From Wurfbainia villosa (taxonomy: Eukaryota; Streptophyta; Magnoliopsida; Zingiberales; Zingiberaceae), in contig JAKLTH010000297.1 of assembly GCA_025175895.1 (NCBI GenBank), positions 248,001 through 312,000 of the forward strand: a stretch of DNA of 64,000 nt. The letters run 5' to 3'. Under the pieces are notes generated by a model. That model did no database searches. It was not told the DNA's origin and saw nothing but the letters and a program-made list of their open reading frames with translations. The translations under genes were made by a program, and so were the position numbers. Positions 34,934-47,040 of the stretch are shown one piece after another; position 1 is the first letter of the stretch; every line of letters starts with the position of its first letter.

Positions 34934-36647
34934 TTAGCGTGAATCAATCACGCTCTTAGGAACCCAAAATCTATTTGAGCTCCTAGGGTTGATTAGGTAT
35001 TCCCTAGGGATAACTTCCCTAGATACCTTCCTAATGACCTTCCTAGGCTTATTAGCTTTGGTCATTTGGGTCTTGCCTAGGTTAACCTTAGGGATTGCCT
35101 CCCTAACAACCTTCTTAGTGGCCACCTTAGGTTTCCTAGAAACCCTAGCCACTAGGCATATCCTTTGGTCAACTCTAGGGATGACTTCCCTATTGACCTT
35201 GATCTTCCTAGACCTAGTTTGTGTTCCATAGTCTAATGGAACACTATGGTAAGCCACCTTAGGCTTAGGTTTGTGACCCAAACCTTGTTTGCCCTTAGGT
35301 CCTTGGTGTTGACTTTGACTTTTGGACCTTGACTTTTGATCTTTTGACCCTTTAAATTGATTTTGTATAATTTTAAGGGTCTTCTCAAGTTTTCAAGCCT
35401 TGACCTCAAGACTTGATTCTCTAACTCTAATTGCCCAATTTTGAATTTTGATTTAAATCATGGGCATGAGACTTTCTAGGCATATGCCTAGTCCACTTGG
35501 GATTGAAACCTAGATGTTCTTGTATTTTCTTAATAGATTCACTAGGTATGGTTTTCTAGGGACATTAGTCCCAAATTTCTCCTTATTACTAAAATGGACA
35601 CTTTTTAGCTCCTAAGCAAAAATATTTATTTCTATTAGCATGCTTTTCATAAATTGCAAGAGAATTTAAATTCTAGCATGCCTTTGCCTATTAACTAAAG
35701 AAGGTGCATTATTGAAATATACCTTAGGGTTTGCCTAGATGCTCCCCTACATGTGTAGCTCCTCTTTGGTCTTTTTGCTTCCCTAGGACATTGATTCCTA
35801 TAATGTCCCCTTGAGTTGCACTTGAAGCATATGATATGCTCCTTGCTCTTGATATTTGGGGAACCGACATCCTTGACTTTTGGAGCCGGTGGAGCTTTCC
35901 TAATCTTCTTTGGGCACTTGCTCTTATAGTGTCCGGTTTCCCTACACTCAAAAACATATTATATGCATTTTATTATTAACACATATGTTTGAGTTACCTA
36001 GGTTAATGGTAGGCGGAATTGGACTTTGGGCTTCTTCATCTTGACCGGATGTCGAAGCTTCTTCTTGATGTTCGGTATGGAAGTTCTCTCCTCCCCTCAA
36101 TCCTTGAGTGGATGCTTCTTCCACTTCCTTCACATCTTCCGATCCGGATGTTGATTCCTATCAACCTCCAATCCTCACTTCCTTGTGAGGATGATCTCTC
36201 TTCTTCACCCTCCTTATCTTCTTGAATTGATGGTGAACTTTCTTGAGCTTGAGAGGGTGAGCACTCCTCTTCTTCTTCTTCTTCTTGGACCATTGATGGG
36301 CTTTCATGGAGCTTTGCCAAATCGCTCCATAGCTCCTTAGCATCCATGCATTCACCTAGGCTACACAAGAATTCATTTGGAATTAAATCAAAAATGAATT
36401 TGATTACCTTCTTGTTTTTCTCGAATCTTTGGAGTTGATCTTCACTCCATCTCTTCTTCTTGAGGAAGCCACCTTTTGGTCCTCTAGGATACTCAAATCC
36501 TTCCATTAATAGAGACCATTCCTCGAAGTCCTTCATCATCAAAAAATCTTCAATTCTTCTCTTCCAAGAATCGAAGCCTTCTTGTCCATATAATGAGTAC
36601 GGGACCGGTGTGTTGATGTCCCATCCAAGCTTGTCTTGGAATTCCAT
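34934..36647 (-). pseudogene. Element C gag, frameshifted
   Basis: ATG at 36647, N-terminus MEFQDKLGWDINTPVPY like the A gag. 203 open codons (36647-36036), then frameshifts in the acidic region. Fragments of the two zinc knuckles lie around 35940-35890 and 35830-35790 (the second reads CNSRGHYRNQC in 35957-35724). The C-terminal part, 35281-34934, ends RFWVPKSVIDSR and stop, as in A. The middle lost about 100 codons of the A protein or is too diverged to follow. Confidence 0.85.
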
Positions 36648-36698
36648 CTTTACCCTCTAGCGTATTGCTCCCGGTTGTTAATCCACAAGAGCCACCGG

Positions 36699-36709
36699 GC
36701 TCGATACCA
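36699..36709 (-). other. Element C PBS, damaged
   Basis: Plus-strand GCTCGATACCA, the tRNA-Met PBS complement with one T missing, next to the 5' LTR edge at 36711. The loss matches the one at gypsy PBS 18073-18083. Confidence 0.75.
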
Positions 36710-36710
36710 C

Positions 36711-38211
36711 TGATTGGAGATTTGACGGCGCTAGAGGGGGTGAATAAGCGTAGATGACATGCGTAGATGGAATTCTTTCCGTTGATCGTCTATAATCTTG
36801 TTAGCACAGCGGAATAGTAATAACAAATAAATATAACAAGACACACAATCACAACACGATCATATAACGTGGTTCGGAACCGTAACGGTTCCTACTCCAC
36901 GGATCGAGCTCTAACGAGCTCTAGCGACGCCAATGCAATCACTAATCAATAAACTCCTTCTCGACAACAAGTCGGAGGCGGAGAAACCTCGTACACAAGA
37001 TTACAACAATAATCTAAAGAAATACAAGCAAATACAAAGGAAATGTAAAGAACACTTTACAAAACTAGGGTTTGAGCGCTTTGCTTGTTGGTTGCTTGGA
37101 TGAGGTTGAAGGACCCTGAAATGCACCTGCAAATCGCCTTCAAATCGCCTCAAGAAAGCTTCCCAAGAACTGATGCCGCAATCTCCACGAACAGCTTCCT
37201 TTTATCTCGCGTCGGTCGATTTCCTTTGGCTGATCGCCATAAATCACCACCGATCGCTAACATCGTAGTCCGTGAGAAAACGGCTCAATCCACTTTGGAC
37301 AAGTTCCAACGGTACTCTCACCGATCGATCGCAACATTGGCGGCCGATCGCTAACGCCCGTAGTCGATCGCCTGCACGGCTACGGAGCGCTTCGTCGCCA
37401 TCTTTGACCGGGCTACCGATCGCATCTGGCCGATCGTCTGCCGACACCGGGCCGATCGCCCTCATGAGAATGAGGTTTTAACCCAAGTATGGTGCCCCCA
37501 TACTTGCTAGACCACCCTTAGCCTAGACCTAAGCCTTCTAGCCACCTCCATCAGCCTCACGCCTCTCAGATCCCTCCAAGTCATCCATGACTTGTTCATC
37601 CATCGCGCTAGCCTTCAGGTGCTTCCATCGGCTATGTCATGCTAACGGTGTCTACACCGCCAAGGCACATTGGACTTACGCCGCCAAGACTCCGCTTGAA
37701 CTTTACGCCGCCAATATCAATCCCCTTGGACTTCTCAAATGCCAAGACTCAAGCTTGGACTTTTCCTTGCCAACCCATGTTGGACTTTCCATGCCAAGAC
37801 CCATGCTTGGACTTTCCATTTGCCAAGACCCATGCTTGGACTTCTCATTTGCCAAGACCCATGCTTGGACTTCTCATGTCAAGTACTCAAGACTTGGACT
37901 TTCCCAAATGCCAAGTGTCCTACTTGGACTTTCCATGCCAAGTACCCATGACTTGGACTTTCCCATAAACACATGGTCAACCCTAGTCAACCACCAAAGT
38001 CTCCCTCGAGTCAAACTCGAGTCTGGTCAATTATAACCTGGGTCGATTGTATAAACAATCTCCCCAACATATTAACCGACATTAATGTCAAACATCAATG
38101 TCAATCCTATGTCTAACATACTTTGTCAAACATACTTTGTCAAACATCAAAACATCACTCGAGTCAAACTCGAGTCCTGGTCAATCGTGACCTGGGCCGA
38201 TTGCACCAACA
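36711..38211 (-). repeat. Element C 5' LTR
   Basis: About 1.5 kb, TGATTGGAGATTTGACGG (TG-end slightly altered compared with the 3' LTR) to GATTGCACCAACA. Differences from the 3' LTR cluster at 37210-37470, where the motif CGATCGC recurs. Confidence 0.85.
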
Positions 38212-38216
38212 AGCAT

Positions 38217-39112
38217 TACATGTGGGGGGAGTCTCTAAGACTAACCCTAAGGTATATTTTCATAATGCTCATTCTTTAAATTTTAGGCAAAAACATGCTA
38301 GAAATAATTTAAACAATTTTGCTATTACTCATGGATCAAAGCATGCTAGAAATAATAAGTATGTTTGTTTAGAAGCTAAACATGTTGGTCTTAGGTCTAA
38401 AGAAAAATCTAGAAATAATAACTCTAGACCTATTTCAAAGAAGGAGAAATTTGGGACTAATATTCCTAGAAACGTCCTTCCTAGGAAAACAATTAAGAAA
38501 ATCGAAAACCATTTAGGCGTTAACCCTAATAAGAGTAGGCATATGCCTAAAGAAAATGGTAATGCCCAAAAACCTAATCAAAAATTATTTGGGCAATTAG
38601 AGTTAGAAAATCAAGCCTTGAGGTCAAGGCTTGAGAAATTGGAAAAGACCCTTGCAAATATGCAAAATCAATTTAAAGGGTCAAATGGTCAAACTCTAGG
38701 ATTTAGGAGTCAAAGTAAAGGGTGTAAGAGGCAAGAACCATCTAGGAGGCAAGGTTTGAGTCACAAGCCTATGTCCAAGAAAATAATGCCTACTTACCAC
38801 AATGTTCCATTTGATTATGGAACTAAACCTAGGTCTAAGAAAACCAAGGTTTCTAAGGAAGTTATCCCTAAGGCCAACCATGGTGTGTGCCTAGTGGCTA
38901 GGGTTTCTAAGAAACCTAGGGAAGCCACTAAGAAGGTTATAAGGGGAGTCACCTCTAGAGTTAACCATGGCAAGACCACAATGACCAAGGCTAACAAGCC
39001 TAGAAGGGTCATTATGAAGGTATCTAGAAAGGTTATCCCTAAGGAATACCTTGTAAACCCTAGGAGCTCAAATAGATTTTGGGTTCCTAAGAGCGTGATC
39101 GATTCACGTTAA
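38217..39112 (+). pseudogene. Element A gag, C-terminal part
   Basis: Continues the 30662-31493 frame after element C. Basic, with a leucine-rich helix that could form a coiled coil (LELENQALRSRLEKLEKTL), then Lys/Arg-rich repeats, and the end RFWVPKSVIDSR followed by a stop at 39112. The ending resembles the region just before protease in SIRE-type polyproteins. Sequence upstream of 38217 in the same frame belongs to the C LTR. Confidence 0.85.
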
Positions 39113-40505
39113 ATGGGGTTAGGGCATGCCCACTTTAAATGGAAGGGTAGTTAACCTAACCATGGTAAAAGTGACACTTTAGGTCATTTTCAATGTTATG
39201 GTTACCTTGGGAATGTGTTTTGATCTTGAATCCTAAAGGCTTTTAGGATGTGCCAATATTAACTAAGAAGTTTAATAAATCAATCAAATTGGCACAACTT
39301 AGATCTAGAGGTCATAGTGTGTCATTTTTGGGTTTTGGCACACTTTGGGATTTAGTGTATCAAGAAAAGTGTCTTAAGGCTTACAAATTATATCTAAGAT
39401 TGATACTAAAGTATTACACCTCTTGATGTCTCATACTTACCATGCTTCATGTGTTTTACCATATATTTGCATGGAAGGAATGTTTATAGTGTATTACATC
39501 TCACAAAATAGGTCATTCACCTTGATTGTGTATTTCAACACTTAAAAAGGGTAAGATGTTAGGATTTGAAACTATTGAATGATAATGCTTGTGAAAATGA
39601 AATAAAATACCAAAATACACTGGCAAATACATGAACATAAACATTAATATTCGATATACATGAATAAACATGGTAAAATGAAACAAATTGAGTGAAGAAA
39701 TCGAAATTCACTTAATTTGATTGAAAATCGGATATCACGATCGATAACATCGTAGCACGACAGTTAGCCGTTCAGTCTTGCTTCGAACTCGGCGGTCCAT
39801 CCATCGATCGATGGTTTTGTTCATCGGACGAAGAGCCAATCGAGTGGCTCCGTCCAGCGATCAGTCTTTGGTCACATCGATCTCCAATGACCACTATCGA
39901 TTGGTGATATTCTTGTAGTTGGGCACGAATGTTCGACGATCGAGTGCCAAGCGGGTGATCACGCTCGGTGAACCACACACTAACCCGCCATTAGTCGACT
40001 GATGTCACACATGAGTCGACTGGAGTCACGATTTTATAACGTCGAACCGCTATGGTTTGGCGTCTTCACGCCCTCTTCACTCGATTTCTTCTCTCCGATC
40101 GTCGCCAACCCTCTCTGACCAGCCGTTCCCCGTCCACGCCGGTGACCAAAAGCCCTAGGTTTGGAAGCCATCTCTCCCGCTCATGTTTTTGATCTCTCTA
40201 TAGCCATAATGGCATCTCACAGCCCTAGGGTTCTCCTCCAGTGTTAGGGTTCCGGCGAGATCATCATTCCGGCGACCCTCCGGCAAACCAACTGTCCGTT
40301 AGGCCCTCATAACCATCGACTATGTAATGACACCAAAGTATATCTCTATACCCCTTAAACCCTAATTTTTTTTCACCACATTATTGATCTAATCACGTAT
40401 TTATTTGTGTCATTCCATTGCATTGCATTGCATTCATCATTCATCTTCTATCCTACCTTTAATGCCCCTCTTCATGCTTTGTTTGATCACATCTCTTTAG
40501 ATTCC
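39113..40505 (+). other. Element A non-coding region upstream of the extra ORF
   Basis: 39113-39420 aligns with the post-gag region of C. From about 39420 the sequence is unique to A in this window. It contains CAGTCGACTG-like sites near 39990-40020, a short stretch (40070-40300) that looks like an untranslated or former coding leader, and a (TGCAT)n microsatellite at about 40411-40434 just before the ORF. Confidence 0.6.
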
Positions 40506-41312
40506 ATGCATGAGCACCTTTTTCGCCATCCTCGCCCACCAGCTCAGAACCTTTTCCCCATTAGTGAGTTATCTGCACCTGACAATGTACTTTACAAAGT
40601 CATTGTTAGGTGTTTTCTTCCTATTGTGACTTGGGGTCTGGCCAAGATCCGGCCTCCCCATCTCTTCCTCATGTATGACATGCGTCATAGATTAGATGTA
40701 AACATTGCATTGAACATGTTTCATTGCATTGCCCATTTCATATCCCCTGTGCAAGGGAAAGGTCATATGCCTTTTGAACATATCATCACTGTATGGTTAG
40801 AGTCCATAGGCATTAACATTTCCAGGGGATCTTTGAGGGCGCTATCCGAGGTTTACGACTGTATATCAGTGCGTAACTTCACATTGGCGGGGCTGCGGAC
40901 CGGAGATGGACAGATGGAGCTGATACCTCGGCCTCAGCCCAGGGCACATGGGGGGCCACCTCTAGTGCTTGGAGAGCCTGCAGGACGGTATGAGGACCCT
41001 GATGCTGCTGATGAGGATGACCATATGCCAGTAGATGCATCAACAGTCCTTGGTTCGGGTTGCACGGAGGCGGTCGAGGATTACCAACAGATGATTGACT
41101 CTCGACTGGCAGAGATCATATCGGGGCAGTCCTCTATGGGTCAACACATCAGCCGGATGGAGGAGCAACACACCCGGATGGAGGAGCGCCACACCCAGAT
41201 GGAGGAGTGCCAGAGTCGCATGGAGTAGCGTCAGCTTGATATGTACGAGATGATGCGGGCCTGAACCTTGAGCCAGCAGCCTCCTCCGCCTCCACCTTCT
41301 GCAGGAGATTAG
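40506..41312 (+). pseudogene. Extra ORF in element A, plant-transposon-protein-like, two late stops
   Basis: Open from at least 40407 to the stop at 41228; the first in-frame ATG is 40506 (240 codons). Reading past two stops (41226 and near 41262) the frame continues through a proline run to 41310-41312, so the original protein was slightly longer. The middle (VIVRCFLPIVTWGLAKIR ... LFLMYDMRHRLDVNIAL ... GHMPFEHIITVWLESIGI) resembles the layout of the 'putative plant transposon protein' domain, a helical domain of unknown role seen in plant element ORFs. The C-terminus has four near-repeats of about seven residues (RMEEQHT, RMEERHT, QMEECQS, RMEE), likely a coiled coil. It is not gag, protease, integrase, RT or RNase H. 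It is absent from sister C. The domain call is tentative. Confidence 0.5.
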
Positions 41313-43149
41313 AGCTAGAGGATGTTTAGAGACTCTGTTTTTAGTTTCTTAATGAGGTTGAGAAATTCAAACTTCTATTTTGGTTGTAAAAACTGAAGTT
41401 TTAATTAAATGAAATGTTTTGTTTATAAAAAATGTTTTTGTCTGATTATATGTGTGTATTAATGTGCTTGTCTATACAAATTTGTCATGTCATAACATTA
41501 AATTCTATCTTATCATATAACATGTCATGATATTATTTAGGATTATTTTAGATGTCATGTTCATTTTTAGAGCTTATTCATATGTTATGACATCATGATC
41601 ATTGGCCATGCTTTATTATTGTTATCATTTATGCCATGATCATTCATGCATTTAACTTGATTAAAAAATTGATTTAAGGACAATGACATGACTTGGAGTC
41701 CCATTTATAAGGGAATCAAGTAGGGTTGCCTAGAAAATGCATGAGACTATAATAATCCTAACTCCATATCTCACATCTAAATAAACATATATGTGTATGT
41801 ATACACCTTAGATAAAATGTGAGATGTTAGGAAAATAAGTTAAGTTCAAGGTGCATAGGTAGTGCATCTAGATGAACTTAAACTTATTTCAATCATCAAT
41901 ATGAATCATAAGGAAAGCTAATGTACAATTCATGTATATCTAGCCAATAATCCATGGTTCAAAATAGGTTTTCAAAAACATTTTAAAATTACTTTAGAAA
42001 ACCTTAGTAAAGTCTATCTTTTGATAGCAATCACCATTGATGAAGTTGATACAAAGTAGGGCCAAAACATTGAAAATTTTAATTGTTTTGAACTTTGTAT
42101 CAATCTTCTATTTTAATGGGTAAAATATTTTTCTAATATTTTTCACCGATTGTATGTGTTATGAGTATTATACATATGAAATTTCGTGATTTTTCAAGCT
42201 ATGTATAATTAGTTATGATTTTTCAAAGTCTGTTTCTGATAACTGAAAAACTGAGTTTTCAGTTATCAGTCGACTGCCACTGTTTGGCAGTCGACTGATG
42301 GGCGGCAGCTGCTCTGGCGGCAATTGCCCCGGTGGAAACCACCCTGACGGCAAAAACCGCCGCGCAAAACCACTCGCAAAACCGCTCAAGACGACGACAC
42401 CGCTCGCGAAAAATCGCCGGGCGAAGTGCTCGCAGAATCGCTTCGCGCGATTATCGATCACGCTTGGTGCCAGTCGATTGATAGGCATGACAGTCGATTG
42501 ATTTCTGAAGGACTCGACTGTCAATGCTGATTTCGGGTGAAACAAGGATGTTTAACCCCATTTCAGCTATGGTAAGGTTCCCTAATCACTCCTAACCCTA
42601 GGATATGCTTTGGAAAACATTAGAAAGGGTGAAAATCCATTGGATATGGATTAGGAGAATTGTTTAGGGTTTGTATCAAATTTTAAGGTGAGAAAAAGTT
42701 CAATATTGAACTTTAGGCCTTAATTTTGATGTTTTAAAGTTCCTATTGGCTTAGGGACTTCCCAAGGACATTGTTGATGCAATGGTCAAGGGGGAGCAAG
42801 CCTTTAGGGGAAGGTATCCATCATGGGATGATGGATAGTAATTTTCTTCCTCATGAAGAGGAGAAATGGGATTTTGAGATACCCAATTTGGAGATTGGGA
42901 GAGTGAATAGGATTGCCTCTCTTGAGTGATCTGAGACTTATCACTAGGAAGATAGTAGACATTCTAAGTATTTTTGGACCAAGGGGGAGATTGTAAGATC
43001 TCATTGGATATGAGGTATTGACCTCCTTGGGTGAACCTTTTTGATGTATGTCAAAAAGGGGGAGAAAGGTAAGATTACCAATTTAGGAAATTGGTAAGGG
43101 AATTTGGGTTAGTGTTCTAACTCAAAGGTAAGTGTTTTTGTCAAATATC
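41313..43149 (+). other. Element A non-coding tail
   Basis: AT-rich, no convincing ORF. From about 41505 it aligns with the C tail. It holds CAGTCGACTG-like sites at 42265-42300 and 42470-42510, around a short GC-rich patch at 42300-42460. Confidence 0.65.
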
Positions 43150-43163
43150 AAAAAAGGGGAGAT
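43150..43163 (+). other. Element A polypurine tract
   Basis: AAAAAAGGGGAGAT directly before the 3' LTR start at 43164. Equivalent PPTs precede LTRs at 47525 (B) and 49175 (TRIM). Confidence 0.85.
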
Positions 43164-43588
43164 TGTTGGTGCAATCGGCCCAAGTCACGATTGACCGGAC
43201 TCGAGTGATGTTTTGATGTTTGACATAGTGAGTTGACATTGATGTTTGACATTAATGTCTAATAATGTCTTGGGGAGATTGTTGGAACAATCGACCCGGA
43301 TTATGATTAACCAGACTCGAGGGGATTTTGATGGTTAACTGGAGTTGACCATGTTATGGAAAGTCCAAGTATTGAGTACTTGACATGTAAAGTCCAAGCA
43401 TAAGTCTTGGCAAGATAAAATCTAAGTCTTGAGTACTTGACATGGAAAGTCCAACATGGATTGACAAAGGAAAGTCCAAGCTTGAGTCTTGGCATTTGAG
43501 AAGTCCAAGGGGTTGATGTTGGTTGCGTAAAGTCCAAGCGGGAGTCTTGGCAGCATAAGTCCAATGGTTGACAGCGTAAAGTCCAATG

Positions 43589-44934
43589 TGTTGGTGCAGT
43601 GGGCACCAAAGTCGAACCGGTATTTTGATTATGGCAAAAGGCTCAATAGTTAAGGGTATATTTGTTATCTTACGAGCTCAATTAAGTGTGCAGAAATGCT
43701 AAAGTTGAGCGGAAGGTCGACACCGGTGGGAACCGAGGTGGTCGAACCGAGGACTTGAGAAGCCGAGGTACTCGGGTGAAGACCGAGCGAGGCTAAGGTA
43801 AGCTCGTGTGAAAGCGGCAAGGTCGTTAGCGTCCGACAGGCCAATACCTCCAATGGAAGGTCTAGGTCGAGATCGGATGGTTAGAACCATCGCACTTTAT
43901 ATTTTAAGCTAACATCTGCAGTCAAAACCCTTTGACTACAATCAACTCTGCTAGTCAAGTTCGACCTCGAGAAGAGCTCGAATTTCAAGGGGTGAATTTG
44001 GACTTGACTCGTGTTTTGGTACAAAGGGTGATGTGGCATCAAGGTGGACATCCAAACCATCACCAAGCTTCCTTGTGGTGGACGCCCAAAATAAGGTGAG
44101 TTGGCACAAGATGGTTGGCTCCCATGATGTGGCACAAGTTGAATGGCTCCAACCTTCTTGTGCGCCAACTCAAGGATGAGGTGTTTCATCCAACCACCTT
44201 GTGCCACCTCCAACCTCCTTGGGCGCCAACTTGAGGATGAGGTGTTTCATCCAACCACCTTGTGCCACCTCCAACCTCCTTGGGCGCCAACTTGAGGATG
44301 AGGTGTTTCATCCAACCACCTTGTGCCACCTCCAACCTCCTTGGGCGCCAACTTGTTGGAGCCATTCAACTTGTGCCACATCATGGGAGCCAACCATCTT
44401 GTGCCAACTCACCTTATTTTGGGCGTCCACCACAAGGATTCTGTGATGGTTTGATGTCCACCTTGATGCCACATCACCCTTTGTACTCAAAAAACACGAG
44501 TCAAGTCCAAATTCACCCCCTTGAAATTCGAGCCTTCTCGAGGTCGGAACTTGACTAGCATGATCAGTAGTCAAAGGGTTTTGGACCGCAGCATGTTAGC
44601 TTAAAATATAAAGTACGATGGTTCTAACTATCCGATCTCGACCTAGACCTTCCATTGGAGGTATTGGGTCGGATCTACGCTTAACGACCTTGCTTCGCTT
44701 TCACACGAGCTTACCTTGTAGCCTCGCTCCGCCTTCACCCGAGTACTCTGCTTCTCCAAGTCCTCTCAAGCTGTTCGACCACCCTGCTTCCCACCGGTGT
44801 CGCAGACCTTCCGCTCAACTTTAGCATTTCTGCACACTTAATTGAGCTCGTAAGATAACAAATATACCCTTAACTATTGAGCCTTTTGCCATAATCAAAA
44901 TACCGGTTCGACTTTGGTGCCCACTGCACCAACA
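43589..44934. repeat. Large imperfect palindrome of LTR-B
   Basis: Arms 43589-44152 and 44356-44934 are inverted copies of the first ~565 bp of LTR-B (TGTTGGTGCAGTGGGCACC at both outer ends). The ~200-bp loop is made of ~60-bp repeats in minus orientation (GGTGTTTCATCCAACCACCT). Transcription through it would give a long hairpin. Confidence 0.85.
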
Positions 44935-45057
44935 ATCTCCCCCTTTTTGATTCATGGCAAACCGACACAAAAGTTAAGGAAAAATTAAGCATAACAGTAA
45001 GCTAGCATAATGATTAAGCATGAATGAGCTAGCATAAAGATTAAATATGAATGAGCT
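44935..45057 (-). other. Inverted PPT and pre-PPT tail of an LTR-B element
   Basis: Complement of AAAAAGGGGGAGAT followed by the reverse of the 47440-47510 region (GTGTCGGTTTGCCATGAATC) and of the GCTAGCTCATTCAT repeats. It shows that the inverted LTR arm came with adjacent element sequence, not as a bare LTR. Confidence 0.75.
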
Positions 45058-45064
45058 AGCAAAG

Positions 45065-47040
45065 GACCTCGTACGAGATTTATCACGATAAAATACCGAA
45101 CATCAAGTACTTTAGGGTATTTGGATGCAAGGTACATATCTTAAACACTAAGGATTATCACGATAAAATACCGAACATCAAGTACTTTAGGGTATTTGGA
45201 TGCAAGGTACATATCTTAAACACTAAGGATTACCTAGGGAAATTCAAATCCAAAACCTCTACTGGAACCTTTCTAGGATACTCAACCACCAGTAGAGCTT
45301 ATAGGGTATACAATCACGACACTCTTAGAGTCGAAGAAACCATTAATATAGTTTTCGACGAAGGACACGAACCCGTTCAATCCTTAACAAAACCAACTAG
45401 CAAATCAACTTATAGCGAACCCGACTCTGATCTTGAACTTGAATCTCGTCCTAACCCAAGTCATCCTATCGACCAAGTGATAGATGACTCTAACCCAAGT
45501 CAAACTAGAACTCACCCAAGTCATCCTATCGACCAAGTGATAGATGACCCTAACCCGAGTCACACTAAGACTCAAACAAATCATCCTCTCAATCAAGTTA
45601 TAGGTGATCCAAATTTAGGGGTTCGAACTAGAGCTTCATATCGAAACCTTAGTCAAATCTCGTTAATTTCCAAAATCGAACCCAAAACTATTGAACAAGC
45701 ACTTCTTGATCCCGACTGGATTATTGCTATGCAAGAAGAGCTAGCTCAATTCACTAGAAATGAAGTCTGGGAATTAGTACCACCACCTAAAGAAAAATCA
45801 ATTATTGGAACAAGGTGGGTATTTCGAAATAAACTTGATGATAAAGGTGAAGTAGTTAGAAATAAAGCTAGGTTAGTCGCAAAAGGGTTTAGTCAAGTCG
45901 AAGGTTTAGATTACGATGAGACCTACGCCCCCGTAGCCAGACTAGAGTCCATCCGAATGTTGTTAGCATATGCTGCACATCGAGGTTTTAAATTGTTTCA
46001 AATGGATGTCAAGTCAGCATTTTTGAATGGATACATTAAGGAAGAAGTTTACGCTACCAACCTCCGGATTCAAAAATCTAGATAAACCTGACCATGTCCT
46101 TAGACTTAAGAAAGCCCTATATGGACTCAAACAAGCCCCAAGAGCTTGGTACGAAAGGCTTTCGATCTATCTTAAGTCCAAAGGATTCAACCAAGGTTTA
46201 GTCGACCCAACCTTATTCGTTAAAACCGTAGGAAAAGAAATCTTTATAGCCCAAATCTATGTAGATGATATAATTTTTGGAACTACCAACTCGATCCTGC
46301 TAAACGAATTCATCTCACTTATGGAAAGTGAATTTGAAATGAATTTAGTGGGAGAGTTAAGTTTCTTCTTAGGTTTACAAATTAAACAAACTAAAGATGG
46401 AATATATTTACATCAACAAAAATATACTAAGGACTTAATAAATCGATTTGGAATGCAAGATGCTAAAATAATCAATACACCTATGGCAACTAATGTTAAT
46501 ATAAACGAAGATGTAGAAGGAAAACCCGTTGACCTAAAATACTATAGAGCGCAATAGAAGTCTCCTATACTTAACCGCGAGCCGACCGACATTTTATTCA
46601 TGAAGTATGTGTGCAAGGTTACAAACCTGTGCCAAGGAGTCTCACCTAACCCTAGTCAAGCGTATCCTTAGATATCTAAAGGGCACGCTAAACGTAGGTA
46701 TTTGGTACCCTAGATCTACCGAGTTTAATCTAATCGGCTACTCCGACTCCGACTATGCCGGTAGTAAACTCGATAGAAAGAGCACGAGTGGTTGTTGAGT
46801 CTAGTAAGTTGGTGCAGTAGGAAGCAGCATTGCGTTGCCTTATCTACCACCGAAGCCGAATACGTTGCGATGGATGAGTGTGTCTCTCAGCTCCTGTGGA
46901 TGAAGCACACTCTCCAAGACTTTAGCTTAATCTTTAACAACATTAAAACCTACATAGATAACATTAGTTCAATTAGCTTAGTTTATATTGGGAACTTGCT
47001 TGGACTTACAAACCTTAAAATATATTTACAAACTTTTTGA
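45065..47040 (+). pseudogene. Element B pol fragment: integrase C-end, RT and RNase H (SIRE-type Copia)
   Basis: Starts in the integrase C-terminal region (a 75-bp stretch is duplicated in tandem at 45081-45230), then LGKFKSKTSTGTFLGYS, a Ser/Pro-rich linker with repeated SHPIDQVIDD, and RT: NEVWELVPPPKEKSIIGTRW, ARLVAKGFSQVEGLDYDETY, LDVK-type QMDVKSAFLNGYIKEEVY. A frameshift near 46060 moves to the next frame: LYGLKQAPRAWYERL, then the intact active site YVDDIIFG near 46260, ending 46557. RNase H pieces 46607-46798 and 46792-47040 (GYSDSDYAGSKLDRKSTSGC, STTEAEYVAM) are also out of frame. The fragment lacks gag, protease and most of integrase, so it is dead despite the intact YVDD. Confidence 0.9.

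Larger units (their letters stand above)
31494..38211 (-). mobile_element. Element C: gag-only LTR retrotransposon inserted in the A gag, minus strand
   Basis: 6.7 kb flanked by AGCAT (31489-31493 and 38212-38216). 3' LTR 31494-33064, non-coding 33065-34933, degraded gag 34934-36647, PBS 36699-36709, 5' LTR 36711-38211. Same family as A: LTR start TGTTGGTGCAATCGGCCC, gag ending RFWVPKSVIDSR, and a similar non-coding tail. It lacks pol and also the ~2.1-kb extra segment found in A. Confidence 0.88.

Noticed and set aside
40407..40505. Start of the extra ORF at 40407
   Set aside because: The codon there is GTG within a TGCAT microsatellite; the first ATG in frame is 40506, though an upstream spliced exon cannot be excluded.
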